Assembly (NCBI GenBank): GCA_008828725.1
Contig: MEHQ01003935.1
Coordinates: 155,352-219,351 of the forward strand
Length of the DNA stretch: 64,000 nt
Reading direction: 5' to 3'
DNA from: Saccharina japonica
Lineage: Eukaryota > Sar > Phaeophyceae > Laminariales > Laminariaceae
In this document: one piece after another, positions 44,781 through 57,000 of the stretch
How the letters are laid out: every line of letters begins with the position of its first letter
How positions within the stretch are numbered: position 1 is the first letter of the stretch
Made by a program: the position numbers and the translations under genes
The notes under the pieces: generated by a model
Seen by the model: only the letters and a program-made list of their open reading frames with translations
Database searches by the model: none
What the model was told of the DNA's origin: nothing

Positions 44781-45655
44781 CGGCTCGGGTCGGGTCGGGT
44801 CGGGTCGGGTCGGGTCGGGTCGGGTCGGGTCGGGTCGGGTGGGGGCGGGGTGGGGTGGNNNNNNNNNNNNNNNNNNNNNNNNNNNNNNNNNNNNNNNNNN
44901 NNNNNNNNNNNNNNNNNNNNNNNNNNNNNNNNNNNNNNNNNNNNNNNNNNNNNNNNNNNNNNNNNNNNNNNNNNNNNNNNNNNNNNNNNNNNNNNNNNNN
45001 NNNNNNNNNNNNNNNNNNNNNNNNNNNNNNNNNNNNNNNNNNNNNNNNNNNNNNNNNNNNNNNNNNNNNNNNNNNNNNNNNNNNNNNNNNNNNNNNNNNN
45101 NNNNNNNNNNNNNNNNNNNNNNNNNNNNNNNNNNNNNNNNNNNNNNNNNNNNNNNNNNNNNNNNNNNNNNNNNNNNNNNNNNNNNNNNNNNNNNNNNNNN
45201 NNNNNNNNNNNNNNNNNNNNNNNNNNNNNNNNNNNNNNNNNNNNNNNNNNNNNNNNNNNNNNNNNNNNNNNNNNNNNNNNNNNNNNNNNNNNNNNNNNNN
45301 NNNNNNNNNNNNNNNNNNNGTGCGGGGCTGGGCTGCGCGGCGCGGTGTTTCCAGGGCTGTTCACGATGTCATGACCCGGACCCCGCGGGTCGGTAGGAGG
45401 TCTTCAAACACTCACGGGTCCGGGTCGGGTCGGGTCGGGTCGGGTCGGGTCGGGTCGGGGTCCGGTCCGGCAGTCGGTTCGGGTCCGGTCCGGTCGGGTC
45501 GGGTTGGTCGGGTCGGGTCGGGTCGGGTCGGGTCGGGTCGGGTCGGGTTGGATCGGGTCGAGTCGAGTCGAGTCGGGTCAGAAAGGTTTTTAAGTATCAC
45601 GGGTCGGGTCAAGTCGGGTCCGGGTCGGGTTCGGTGACCCCATCCGACCCGACCC
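44781..45655. repeat. (GGGTC)n pentanucleotide array with an assembly gap
   Basis: Clean GGGTC units at 44785-44840 and 45420-45560, decaying to GAGTC to about 45655. N run at 44859-45319. TTTCCAGGGCTGTTCA and TCATGACCCG flank the array on both sides of the gap (44751 and 45348), so a larger tandem unit probably spans it. Confidence 0.95.
44859..45319. other. Assembly gap (461 N)
   Basis: Uninterrupted run of N inside the pentamer array; true length unknown. Confidence 1.
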
Positions 45656-45659
45656 ACTA

Positions 45660-48600
45660 ACAACCCTGGGATTCTTCGCGCCCTCTTTTTGGGTAATCGA
45701 TTGGTATCGATATGGAAAAATTGTCTCGAAAGGAAAAATTAGCAGACTGCTGGTAGGCGAACCGGGGAGAGTAAGACGACGCCGTTGTTAGGATTGTAAA
45801 AAGGGTGCATTGTATGCCGTCATGCACTCCTTCTCGAGTATTCGTGCTCGATTGGGCTTTCCAACTCCTCTCTTTGAGGCTGATTCGGATCAACCATCGT
45901 CTCGGAAGGCGGTAACATAACATCGATTGACGGACCAGGAGCCGAGAGGGAGGGAGGGTATTCAGCGCGTAGGATTCCTGAAGTGTGATATGATATAACC
46001 TGGTAGTATAGTAGACGAAAATACAGTCGCTTAATAATATTGTAGTGAGGGTGTGTCCCTTTTGTTTGTTTAGACGGTTTCGATGTTTTCATGACCTAGT
46101 CTAAAGCATGCATGTGGCATCGATAACTACTTCGAAGTATGCCGCTAATGATATCATATATGATGGTGTTTGTCATGCCTTTCAACTGCCAACAGCGCCA
46201 CCCGGCCTATTTAATCTATCTGCATCGACTGGCTGTTGCATCGATAACTGATGAAGGTCGCACGTCTCCGATGGTCCATTTCGGGGTGGGCTATTGTAGT
46301 ATGAAGGCCCCATGATAGACCCAAAGTCAACATATTCCCCAAGGGCTGTACCTGCCGTGTTTGGTTCTCTGGTTACTACTGTGTTCCCTCGTAGCAGCGC
46401 AGCAGCAGTGGTAAGCCTCGCAACTACAGTAGTAGTACGATATGGACGCGTGCTACGACAGAGGTAGCACAGTTTGGCTGAAATCGTTTCTGGATAATAG
46501 GGCGCTTCTTAACCCAAAATTGTCGGACTTTCATTCTTGTGTTGGAAAAATCTTTACTGCATACTTAAGCATGGTATTATTGTTCACCGGGCAGCATTTT
46601 TACTTTTCTTCAAACTCGGTTTTGGGTGAGGTATAGAAACCCTCAAGTAATAAGTAACCACCCTCAGAAGGCAGAAACATGGTGCACCTTTACCGTAGCA
46701 TGGGTCTACGTTGTGGAAGGGTGCTCTCGCGAGCTCGAGCCCCTCCCCTCCAAGGAACTTTTTCCTTGTGCAAAAATTGAGTCGCAGAAAGCGCGTACGT
46801 ACCGTGCTTGTATGATAATTCGACGCGCGAGTCGATTGGTTGCGTCGTAAATAAAACTGATACTAGTAATACCAAATTTTGGTATACTGAACGATATACG
46901 TACGTAAGCCCACTGTATTACTCTTTTTTTTTTAGGACCGTACTCACGTTTCGGGTACACACTTGGAATTAGTATGTGCTGATGTTGAACCTCATCACCC
47001 GGGTGATACGATAGAACATCCCCCCGGACGAATTTTCCACGCCGATTTGCTCGACAAGGGAAGAGGGTGCAAACAAACCGACCGATCGGTGTATGATGGT
47101 ATGTGTCTACGGAAATATGTCCACGGGATCTAAACACCCGCCATATTTTCGTTGTGTCCCATCTACTATACGTACGAGCTACATGGAAGTTTCGGAGAAA
47201 ATTCCCTCGGAAGTTCGTCCCAGGGGATTAATGATGTGTTATCTTATTTGCCGGTAATACGGCAATCAATCCATCCAGTCGAAACACATGAAAACATATT
47301 CGGGCACCCGCAACGCCACGGTAGGGAGTGGTGGCGGCATATTTTCCGAGTTGCTCACACATACATGAGGAAGAACTCAATTATCTCACCCGGAAAAAAA
47401 TGGCTTCGAAGGCTTTTTTTTCGCGGGGCCCGACCAAGACAAACCTTCCACCCGTTCGCTACGAGTAGTCCTAAAAAAAGTAAATATAGCATTGAAATTG
47501 CCACCCTGACCGATAGTTGCTCCCTTAAGGAGCTCAACCAATCAGAAAATATTTGCCTCAGAAGGCAGAAACTAACTGCAACCCCTATATATACCGACCG
47601 TGGGATGAGTCCGGAGAGAAAAAGTCACGACGATATTGCCTCGAGGCTGGGCAACATATTGTATAACACGAAAAAAAAAACTTGGAATTTCCTGGCAATA
47701 TAATGGGAGTCCCGAAGGTATTACTTCATCAGTAGTGGCAAAACATACAATCTTAATTTTCCTGGTTTAAGAATTCCGAAGATGGTATTGTAGGTTGCCT
47801 CAAAAAATATTTCGCAAACAAAATATGAAAACATAAAAACTTCCTCGCATTAAGAGTCCTGAAGATATGAAAATGAGTAAGTAAATCGTATCACTATAAT
47901 ACTGGACGTACCATCGACTTCCTTGACAAGATGCCATCGCCGCCCACCCATTCAGGGCAAACACCATTCTGGTCCTACCCCGCCCCCTCCCCCCCCCCCG
48001 TGCAGTACCAGGTATACAACAGGGTTTTACGTCGCAAGAAAGTGCAATAACGAAACCATCCGGACAGGATTACACACACACGAAAAACACAATCGAGACC
48101 CCCCCGCCCCCCCCACTCGTCTACTGAGGCATCGTACGATCCCCTCCCCCCCACTCGTAAGCCACAGGTACGCAAGAAAGTTGCGAAATCACACGAAAAA
48201 TTACGAAATTACAAGAAAAAAACAAGGCAGGTATATAGAATGGCAGGTACTATATATGATGGCTCTCAACAATATGAGTGGAGCAAAGGTACACTGCAAG
48301 TCAACGACGACGCCGCCAGACACGGGCACGCGCTCCCACCCCCCTCCCCTTCCCTCCCCTATTCACCCACGCACCGCCCAAGGTGCTTCATAGGTGCACC
48401 CAAGCACCATTCTCTTACTCCGCTCCACTTCAGCGCGGAATACACTTCCCCACCCCCCCCCAATCGCTCAACACTCCCTCACCCCACCCCATCCGACCCT
48501 AGCGCCGAATACTCCACCGTTTACCCCCAACCCCGCCTAAGCCCCCGCAAAGGGGGCTCGGAAACTTCCCGGAAATTTCCTCTCCCCTAACCATTCCAGC

Positions 48601-49480
48601 CAAAAAAATAAGCAAAACAAAAAAAGGAAAATCAAAACAAGAAAATAAACATATACCTAAAAAAACGACGTTTAACAAGTTCGTAGTGCGTTCTGAGGGA
48701 GTTAAGCTGCCTTGTATTGGTTTGGTCGTCCGTGCCCATGTAATGCATGTGGTGGCTACGGGAGGGGAGTCGGTGGTGGTGGTGGTGGTGGTTTCTCAGG
48801 ACGAGACGTTCATAGGGGGGCTACTCTCGTATCGTTGGGTGAATCGCTCCCCCCCCCCTCCAGCCCTCACCCTCCCCATCCATCTCTACGGCAGACAAAG
48901 ACAACAGCAAACAACAACCGCAACTAACAGCTACAACAACGACTACAACAAAGCAATACCGATGGAGATTGTTTATTGCGGCAAACTGACCCGAGTCTAC
49001 CCCCCCCCTTCTTTGCCTTTCTTCCTTCCTTCCGGCCCTCGCTGGGCGCGAAAAACTACTCGGTGCGGCACAGCGCACAGCCAAAAACGTTTGCAACATC
49101 CGCACACAAAAAAACGAACACGATCACTCTCTACGCCTTGTAGGGGGGAGGGAGGGGGGGAAGGGGGGGGGGGAAGGGGGGGCGCCGCCGCTTGCTCCAC
49201 AATAACGATACCGAACGCTGGCCTGATAACCGCAGGCCGGACCTGGGTAGTTACCGGGTTCAAATCTATCACATGCCCACACGCAAAAAAAAACACCCGA
49301 AACGGGACTTCAGCCGCGACATTTACCCCCCCCCCCTCCCCTATACTCAAAAACCATCAGCCCCAACCCCCGCTCTCCACCCTGACCCCCCACCCCAACA
49401 CCACTCGAGACCCCTCTCGAACATTTACAGGAGCCGCTTCGCCTCGCCCCGCCTCGCCTCTTCGCTCCCACCCCTCCATT
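45660..49480. other. Intergenic region between the two convergent genes
   Basis: No convincing gene. Open frames of up to 183 codons (47152-47703, plus) and 302 codons (48686-49594, plus) lack motifs, splice support and normal composition; the latter is C-rich low complexity. Contains a copy of the GCGTGCTACGA repeat (46445-46550), a CACTTGGAATTAGTATGTG element (46930-46985) and homopolymer C tracts at 47985-48000, 48095-48150 and 48845-48860. Confidence 0.6.
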
Positions 49481-49484
49481 TTCT

Positions 49485-50110
49485 TCGCTGCTTTCCCAGC
49501 TTTAGCCCCCTCGCCACCACCACCCACTGACACCCGCCACCCCCAGCACCACCATCCACCGATACCGCCCACTTCGCTGCTTCCCCAGCCCTAGCTCTAG
49601 CTCTAGCCCCGCCGCTGCCACCAGCGCCACCACGCACTAACACGGGCCACCACCAGCACCAGAACCAGCCACCGACACATGCCACCAGCACCACCAGCAC
49701 CACCCACCAATACGAGCCAATTCGCTGCTTCCCCAGCCCTAGCTCTAGCCCTGGACCCGCCGCTGCCACCACCAGCACCACGCACTAACACGGGCAACCA
49801 CCAGCACCAGCACCAGCAGCACCACGCACTAGCACGGGCCACCACCAGCACCAGCACCAGCCACCGACACATGCCACCAGCACCACCAGCACCATCCACC
49901 AATACGGGCCAATTCGCTGCTTCCCCAGCCTGAGCCTCGCCGCCGCCGGCACCACTCCCCACCCTTTCCAATGAGTACGGGCCAACACCACCCCTAGCCC
50001 CGCCGCCACCACCACCACCACACCCGCCGGCACGGGCCACCAGCACCAGCACTACCACCCACCGGCACAGGCCACCACTATCACCATCACCACTACCCGC
50101 CACCAACGAC
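49485..50110. repeat. Minisatellite with CACCAGCACCAG units, unit about 150-170 bases
   Basis: TTCGCTGCTTCCCCAGCCCTAGCTCTAGC... recurs at about 49495, 49570, 49713 and 49908, each followed by CACCAGCACCAC-type runs and GCCACCGACACATGCCACCA. Begins about 45 bases beyond the phosphatase stop codon, so it is probably 3' UTR or flank. Confidence 0.85.
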
Positions 50111-50153
50111 CCACGGGCAGGGCATAGTCGCGGTGGCGAAAGCATCGGCCGTT

Positions 50154-50297
50154 CTACCAAAATTTGTTGAGGACCATCAGGACGACCGATACGTTGTCCA
50201 GCGTGTACCGCTCGTCGATGGCCTTGCGGGTCAGCGTCTCGCACGCGCGTTGGGTGTCGCCGTGCAAGCGCATCTCCTCCCTCACGATATGAACCAC
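50154..50297 (-). CDS. Phosphatase exon G (last): PP2C DNVSVV and stop
   Basis: Acceptor GCGCAAACAG, phase 0. Encodes [20 protein letters not shown], then [20 protein letters not shown] and MVLNKFW before TAG. LDNVSVV is the last PP2C metal-binding motif; the domain ends directly after it, as in compact family members. The intron before it (2.1 kb) is filled by poly-G/poly-C-bordered repeats. Confidence 0.9.
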   Translation of the reverse strand: MVHIVREEMRLHGDTQRACETLTRKAIDERYTLDNVSVVLMVLNKFW

Positions 50298-50968
50298 CTG
50301 TTTGCGCCGAGGTTCGCCAATGGAGGAGGGGGGGGGCGGGGGGGTGTACTCATGTCCGTGGGGGCGGGCGTATCATTTGTTGCTTGCCTTAGTCATTTGA
50401 CCATTGACCACGCATCGGGGGGGGGGGGGGGTGTACTATGTTGTGCACGGCCGTAGTCATATGTACCATAGACCCTCGCATCCCTACAATGCGGGACGGA
50501 GCGCGTTGGGTTTTCCCAACCAGGCAAGACATTGCTTGCACCAAGCGCGAAACGCCGTGAGGTATTGGGCGAGTCGCATGGAGGGTGAGCCTGCATCCTG
50601 CTAAGAACCTGCCTTTGAGGCGGACTTGCATATGGACGACAGCTTCAATGAGTTAATTTTATTTTCTGTGTGTGGCCACTTCCGGAGGACAGCAATGGGT
50701 TTTTACTATGTTACTGCCTTCGCGGACGCCTTCCATATTAACACTACGTGATACGGACCATTCCCTTGTGCGAACAAAGGTTTCTCCACCCCGCACAATA
50801 TATATGTCTCTCGACGCCAGCTTTGGTGACCGCCAAAAACAATAATAAAACAAAAAAAACGGGCACCCTGGTTGTCTAGCCACGCAGCGAGTGGGTGTTT
50901 TAACAGCGTCGTTGCCAACCGACGCCAACCCAATCCTATAAATATATCATATATTTATATGCCGGCAT

Positions 50969-51003
<35 letters not shown>

Positions 51004-54000
51004 GTACTCATTGTTGTGCACGGCGCCGTAGTCATATGACCATAGACCCTCGCATCCCTACAATGCCGGACGGAGCGCGTTGGGTTTTTTTCACCAACCA
51101 GGCAGACATTGCTTGCACCAAGCAGCGAAACGCCGTGAGGTATTGGCGAGATCGCATGGAGGTGAGCTGCCATCCTGCTTAGAACGCCTTTGAGCGGACT
51201 TGCATATGGACGACAGCTTCAATGAGTTAATTTAATTGTTTGGTGTGGCCACTTCCGGAGACAGCAATGGGTTTTTACTATGTTTACTGCTCGCGGACGC
51301 ACTTCCCATATTAACCACTTACGTGATACGACCATTCCCTTGTGCGGAACAAATGGTCTCCACCCCGCACAAATGATCTACTTCGACGCCCAGCTTTGGT
51401 GACCGCCAAAAAAAAAAATAACAAAAAAAAACGGCACCCACCTGGTTGTCTAGCTCACGCAGCGAGTGTGCGTGTTTTACAGCGTTCGTTCCAACCGACG
51501 CAACCCAACCTATAATAATTATCATATTATTTATTATGCCGCATCGGGGGCGGGGGGGGGGGAGGGGGGGGTAATTCATTTTCATGCATGGCCGTAGTCG
51601 TTTGTACATAGGAGGGGGAGGAGAGGGGTTCGTACTCATTTGTTGATTGCCTTCGTCATTTGACCATTGACCCCGCATTCCTTTCGAAACGGACCACCAT
51701 TCCTACTCTGCTAATAGAGACACCTCTACGTGGTTTCTATGTAACACATAAAAAAATGGCTAATCTGGGGGGGGGGGGGGGGGGGTGTACTTCATATCCA
51801 TGCTTGGCCGTAGTCGTATGACCATAGATCCTCGCATCCCTACAATGCCGGGACGGAGCAGGTCGGATTTTCACCGACCAGGCAGACAAAAACGCCATCG
51901 TGATCGTGGAATTTAGTACACGGAGGGCGATCAGCCAAAGGGTAAAAAAACGGCGGTCTCCTATTCCCCCCTGTAGAATATGTACTATGTTATGCAGCAA
52001 CACAATGCACAGCATCTCATGATAACGACAGGTTACGTAGGAACTAGACGATCTACAGGCAGATCGTGATCTGAAGAATCTACAGGCAGATCGTGATCTG
52101 AGGATCTACAGGAAAATCGTGATGTGACGGATCTACAGGCAGATCGTGATCCGACGATCTACAGGAAGATCGTGATCCGACGATCTACAGGCAGATCGTG
52201 ATCTATCTTCCCTACGAATACGTGCGAAACGGTTCACATTTACGACAGCTTTCCCATCAACATCATCGCTACCGACTGAATAAGATGGGCCTACTGAAGA
52301 TCATGATATTATATCATACGTCCGACGGCTATATACGAAACGGGGCCACCATTGCATTCACAGGAAACCTTATGTTTCGTATATATATCTCACCTCATTG
52401 CTACTGAAAACGTCGAACAGCCCGTCGCAGGCAAGCAGGACAAACTCGTCCTCCGGCGTGATTCGACACGACAGCACCTCTGGTTTCGCCGTGATCAGCG
52501 CGTCATTGGGGTCCGTCACGGGAGCCCTGCGCGCAGCCCCCGAGGGCGGGGGGGGGGGGGGCGCCCAAGGCGCCGCGGGCGGCGCAGCCGCCGGGGCCGC
52601 CGGGGGCCCCCCGGGGGGGGGGGGGGGGGGCGGCGCCGAAGGCGCCGCGGGCGGCGCAGCCGCCGGGGCCGCCGGAGCGGCTACTACAGGAGGCGCAGTG
52701 GCTGCGGGTGGCGGGGGGAGGAGCAGTTTAGCGCTGTTCATGGAGCCCCGGCACATGGTCAGGCGGTTTCGGGCGGACGGGGACGAGTCTGGGCTTGTCC
52801 CGCCGCTGTTGTCTTCGTTGGAGTTGGAGTTGTCGTTGGTCTCATCGTCGTTGTTGTTATCGTTGGAGTTATCGTTGTTGTTGTCGTTGTCGTCGTCATT
52901 TTCTTCGTCGTTGTTGTCGTCGTCTCCGTCGTCGCTGACGGGCTCCGCCAGGGCTAGGAGCGAGGCCATCTCATCGTCGTCTACTATTGCAAGAGGCGTT
53001 TTTATCAAGCAAAACAATAACAAACAAAAAAAGGAACGGAAAGCGCGACAAACAAACAAACAAACAAACCAACAAACCAACAAACAAAAAAGGTCATTTT
53101 TCCAATTTTTCCAATATCGAGCGAAAAAAAGGCGTGTTAGTACGTAGCCAAAAAAACGATACATATTCAGAAAAAAAAAGAACCGTGACAAAACGGAAAT
53201 CAGGGTATGTGCACCACTAAGGCACTACAGTAAATGTACAAAAAATGTCACGTTTTTAGTGAAATATGTACCAGGTGTAACGAACGCTGTGGTTTTGGGT
53301 TCGATAGAAACCACCCTACCAAAGCGATCGAGTGTGCCACACGAACCTACGGACCTACGGGACGTTGCCTTGCACCATCAAAACACCAACCATTTATTTT
53401 TCGGTAGTGCGGGTATGGTTATATACCATACGTGGGCGTTTACTTTCGCTTCTTTATTTTTACCATTTGTCTTGACGGGCGCTTACCCGACTGGTCTCCA
53501 CTTTGCACTACAGAGGAGAATTCAATAACAACGCGCCCTTGTGTGAAGTTTTTTAGGAAAGGCGATGTACTCGCAAGTAAATAGCAAAAGGCGGCATCTG
53601 ACAGTAGCGTGTTTCGGCGAGAGGCTGCGCGTAACGCATGCCTGGGCTGGACTTGACGGCTACTGACAGTATTACGGAGGCCCCAAATAAGTAGGCCCAC
53701 ACGAGAAGGGAGCAAATATGCAAACATCCCTCGTTGGAATGCAAATGAAACCATCGTTGGAAACCCTACAACCGATGGCGTTGTTTAAATGAAACATATG
53801 CGGCATTTCACGTTGCCATTCTTGTGATGCACACGCCGAAGTAGCCTCCGTGGGCCTCTACGTATTAGGAGCCTCCGTAAAAGCAGCCGCCTAGTGTTTG
53901 GGGTCCTGGAGGATTGATTCATTGTTTGATGTGTCGGATAGTTCTGTGGTCGCCGCCCTCACCTGCAGCCGCTTGTTCGGCCAGCTGTCGCTGCCGATGT

Positions 54001-57000
54001 GCCTCGTCGTCCTCTTTCAGCATCGCCTGTACAGCGCCGGAGTTAGAAAGGGGGGGGGGGGGTGGCGTTATATTTCCCGTTCAATCGGCATTTCACTCTC
54101 TCTAAACCGGTATGTATTTCTCCATCTCATGAGTCGGGAAAATCTCTCCTTTTCGAACAAATGTATCTCTGTACGTGAGTTTGTCGGCTGCTCCTTTTTC
54201 CTGAAGCTAGCTCCCTGTCCGAATATCTGAATCGCTACATATATACCTCCATCTCAAACCCCTCCTCGTGTCTCTCTTAACGCCTCTATCACACGCAAAC
54301 CCCTCAAGACAAAGGAGCACACACCAACCTTGCACGGCAAATAAGCACTCGCAAACATGAAACACAAAATAAGCACACACAAACATTGAAAGAGAAATAA
54401 CAAAACAAACATACAAGACAAAGAGAGAGCGCTCGAAAACATAAAACACAAAAAAAGCACGCACAGCATTTGCAAGAGACAAGAACACACAAAACATGCT
54501 AGACAAAAGAAACACGCAAAAAACACGCTACAACACGAAATAAAAAACGCCCAACCAGAACACGAAAGACCAAAACACACATAAAGCACGGCAAAAAACA
54601 AAATAAACCCACACCAAAAACATGCACAGATAACTCAGGGCAGCTTACCATGCATGCACTCGCGAAAGTGGTTTGACAGGCAGTATGTACGATTCCAATA
54701 TAGCCCTGTATATCTCACTACTTAATCCATAAAAATGGTTGGCACACACTTGTCTACAGACGAGACAAAGCCACTATTAATACGACAGGGGCACAGCAGT
54801 GGTGTACCCATTTCAACACCACCCCGTCACACGCTATGGAAAAAAAAACGGGGAGGATCGATACCCCCCCCCCCCCCCCCGCCCCCTCGCGGATACCAGG
54901 AATTTCTTACATGTCTTCTATGTGGTAAACTACGAGCATAACTGAACTCTACCCCTAACTCGAACACAATCAACCAATGTTCATTACGGTCAGCCCTCTC
55001 GCCTGGCACATATACAGCAGCGACCCTTGAACCATTCTCAAGAAAAAAGGTGGTAAGCTCTACTGGCACGTTAACCCCTTAAGAACCGGTCCCACGTGTT
55101 TGGGGACAAAATACTTGGAATTAGTGTGGTAAAAGTTTCGCACTTCTGAAAGGGTCAAGACGAACGAAACACAAAAAAACAAACACAAGAAAATAAACGA
55201 TCCCAACACACGCTCCTCCCGCGGCGCACCTTGATGCCAATCTTAAAGGCGCGGTCACCAAAGGCGCGGGATACCGCCAGCTCGCCCATGACCCGCCTGT
55301 GGATGACCATACCTCCGGCGCGCTTGATGCGCTCCATCTCGTCGGGGCGGTTCGGCTTGTGGTCCTGCGGCCGGGACGAGGACATGGGCAAGGGATCGTC
55401 TCACATGGTCCTTTCTAAGATAGATACCTGGAAGGTACATATACTGGTACCAGGTATGTGATACGAGCATATAGAACTACAAAACATCATGACACGTGAC
55501 ATTTTGTCGCGAAGGCACATACCATCACGAAGTCACGATAACTTACGTTCGTTTGAAGGCAGACACAACAGCGAGGTATTAAAAAACGAAACGTACATGC
55601 ACTTGTTCACAGGAAGCCACTCTCGTTCGGGTTGTAGACAGACAGCCGCACAATATGTACGTCCATGTACAGTAGTTGGGCCTCCATGAGGCGGTATACG
55701 TGCGTCGTGCACCGATATTATGACCGCCTTATATCGGGTGGCCGCCTTATCCATTCCACCATGTGAGTGCATTTTTCCGGTCATGACGGCCGATTTCGAC
55801 CGCACTATATTGGGCGGCCGCCTTATTCCTGCTACTTTACGTATACAGCAGCTCCCACTACTGTATGCATATGTTTACCTTCGACACCAGCTCGGCGCGG
55901 CCGGCGCGGCAGAGGATCGTGCGACTGTCTCCGACATTGAAGCTGTAGAAGCGGTCGCCGAGAATCATCGCCGTCGTCGCCGTGCTGCCGCAGGACTGCC
56001 TGGGCGCGTTCACCAGGAACTCCTCGTCCGTCGCCAGGAAGGCCCGGCTTACCACGTCCTCGATCACCCTGTGACAGGACAGGACAGGACAGGACAGGAC
56101 AGGACAGGACAGGACAGGACAGGACAGGACAGGACAGGACAGGACAGGACAGGACAGGACAGGACAGGACAGGACAGGACAGGACAGGACAGGACAGGAC
56201 AGGACAGGACAGGACAGGACAGGACAGGACAGGACAGGACAGGACAGGACAGGACAGGACAGGACAGGACAGGACAGGACAGGACAGGACAGGACAGGAC
56301 AGGACAGGACAGGACAGGACAGGACAGGACAGGACAGGACAGGACAGGACAGGACAGGACAGGACAGGACAGGACAGGACAGGACAGGACAGGACAGGAC
56401 AGGACAGGACAGGACAGGACAGGACAGGACAGGACAGGACAGGACAGGACAGGACAGGACAGGACAGGACAGGACAGGACAGGACAGGACAGGACAGGAC
56501 AGGACAGGACAGGACAGGACAGGACAGGACAGGACAGGACAGGACAGGACAGGACAGGACAGGACAGGACAGGACAGGACAGGACAGGACAGGACAGGAC
56601 AGGACAGGACAGGACAGGACAGGACAGGACAGGACAGGACAGGACAGGACAGGACAGGACAGGACAGGACAGGACAGGACAGGACAGGACAGGACAGGAC
56701 AGGACAGGACAGGACAGGACAGGACAGGACAGGACAGGACAGGACAGGACAGGACAGGACAGGACAGGACAGGACAGGACAGGACAGGACAGGACAGGAC
56801 AGGACAGGACAGGACAGGACAGGACAGGACAGGACAGGACAGGACAGGACAGGACAGGACAGGACAGGACAGGACAGGACAGGACAGGACAGGACAGGAC
56901 AGGACAGGACAGGACAGGACAGGACAGGACAGGACAGGACAGGACAGGACAGGACAGGACAGGACAGGACAGGACAGGACAGGACAGGACAGGACAGGAC

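Noticed and set aside
44523..45637. Frames spanning the gap
   Set aside because: They are mostly N; the flanks are (GGGTC)n.
46706..47137. 143-codon minus-strand frame
   Set aside because: No motif, overlaps dispersed repeat elements, no splice partners.
47152..47703. 183-codon plus-strand frame
   Set aside because: No recognisable motif, AT-rich random-like composition, no splice support.
48686..49594. 302-codon plus-strand frame
   Set aside because: C-rich low complexity with poly-C tracts, no domain, no splice or start support.
49425..50244. Long minus-strand Gly/Ala/Trp/Cys-rich frames
   Set aside because: Products of the CACCAGCACCAG minisatellite beyond the phosphatase stop; the real frame ends at TAG 50154-50156.
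52046..52205. Possible CRISPR array
   Set aside because: Contiguous degenerate tandem units without distinct spacers, in a eukaryotic intron.
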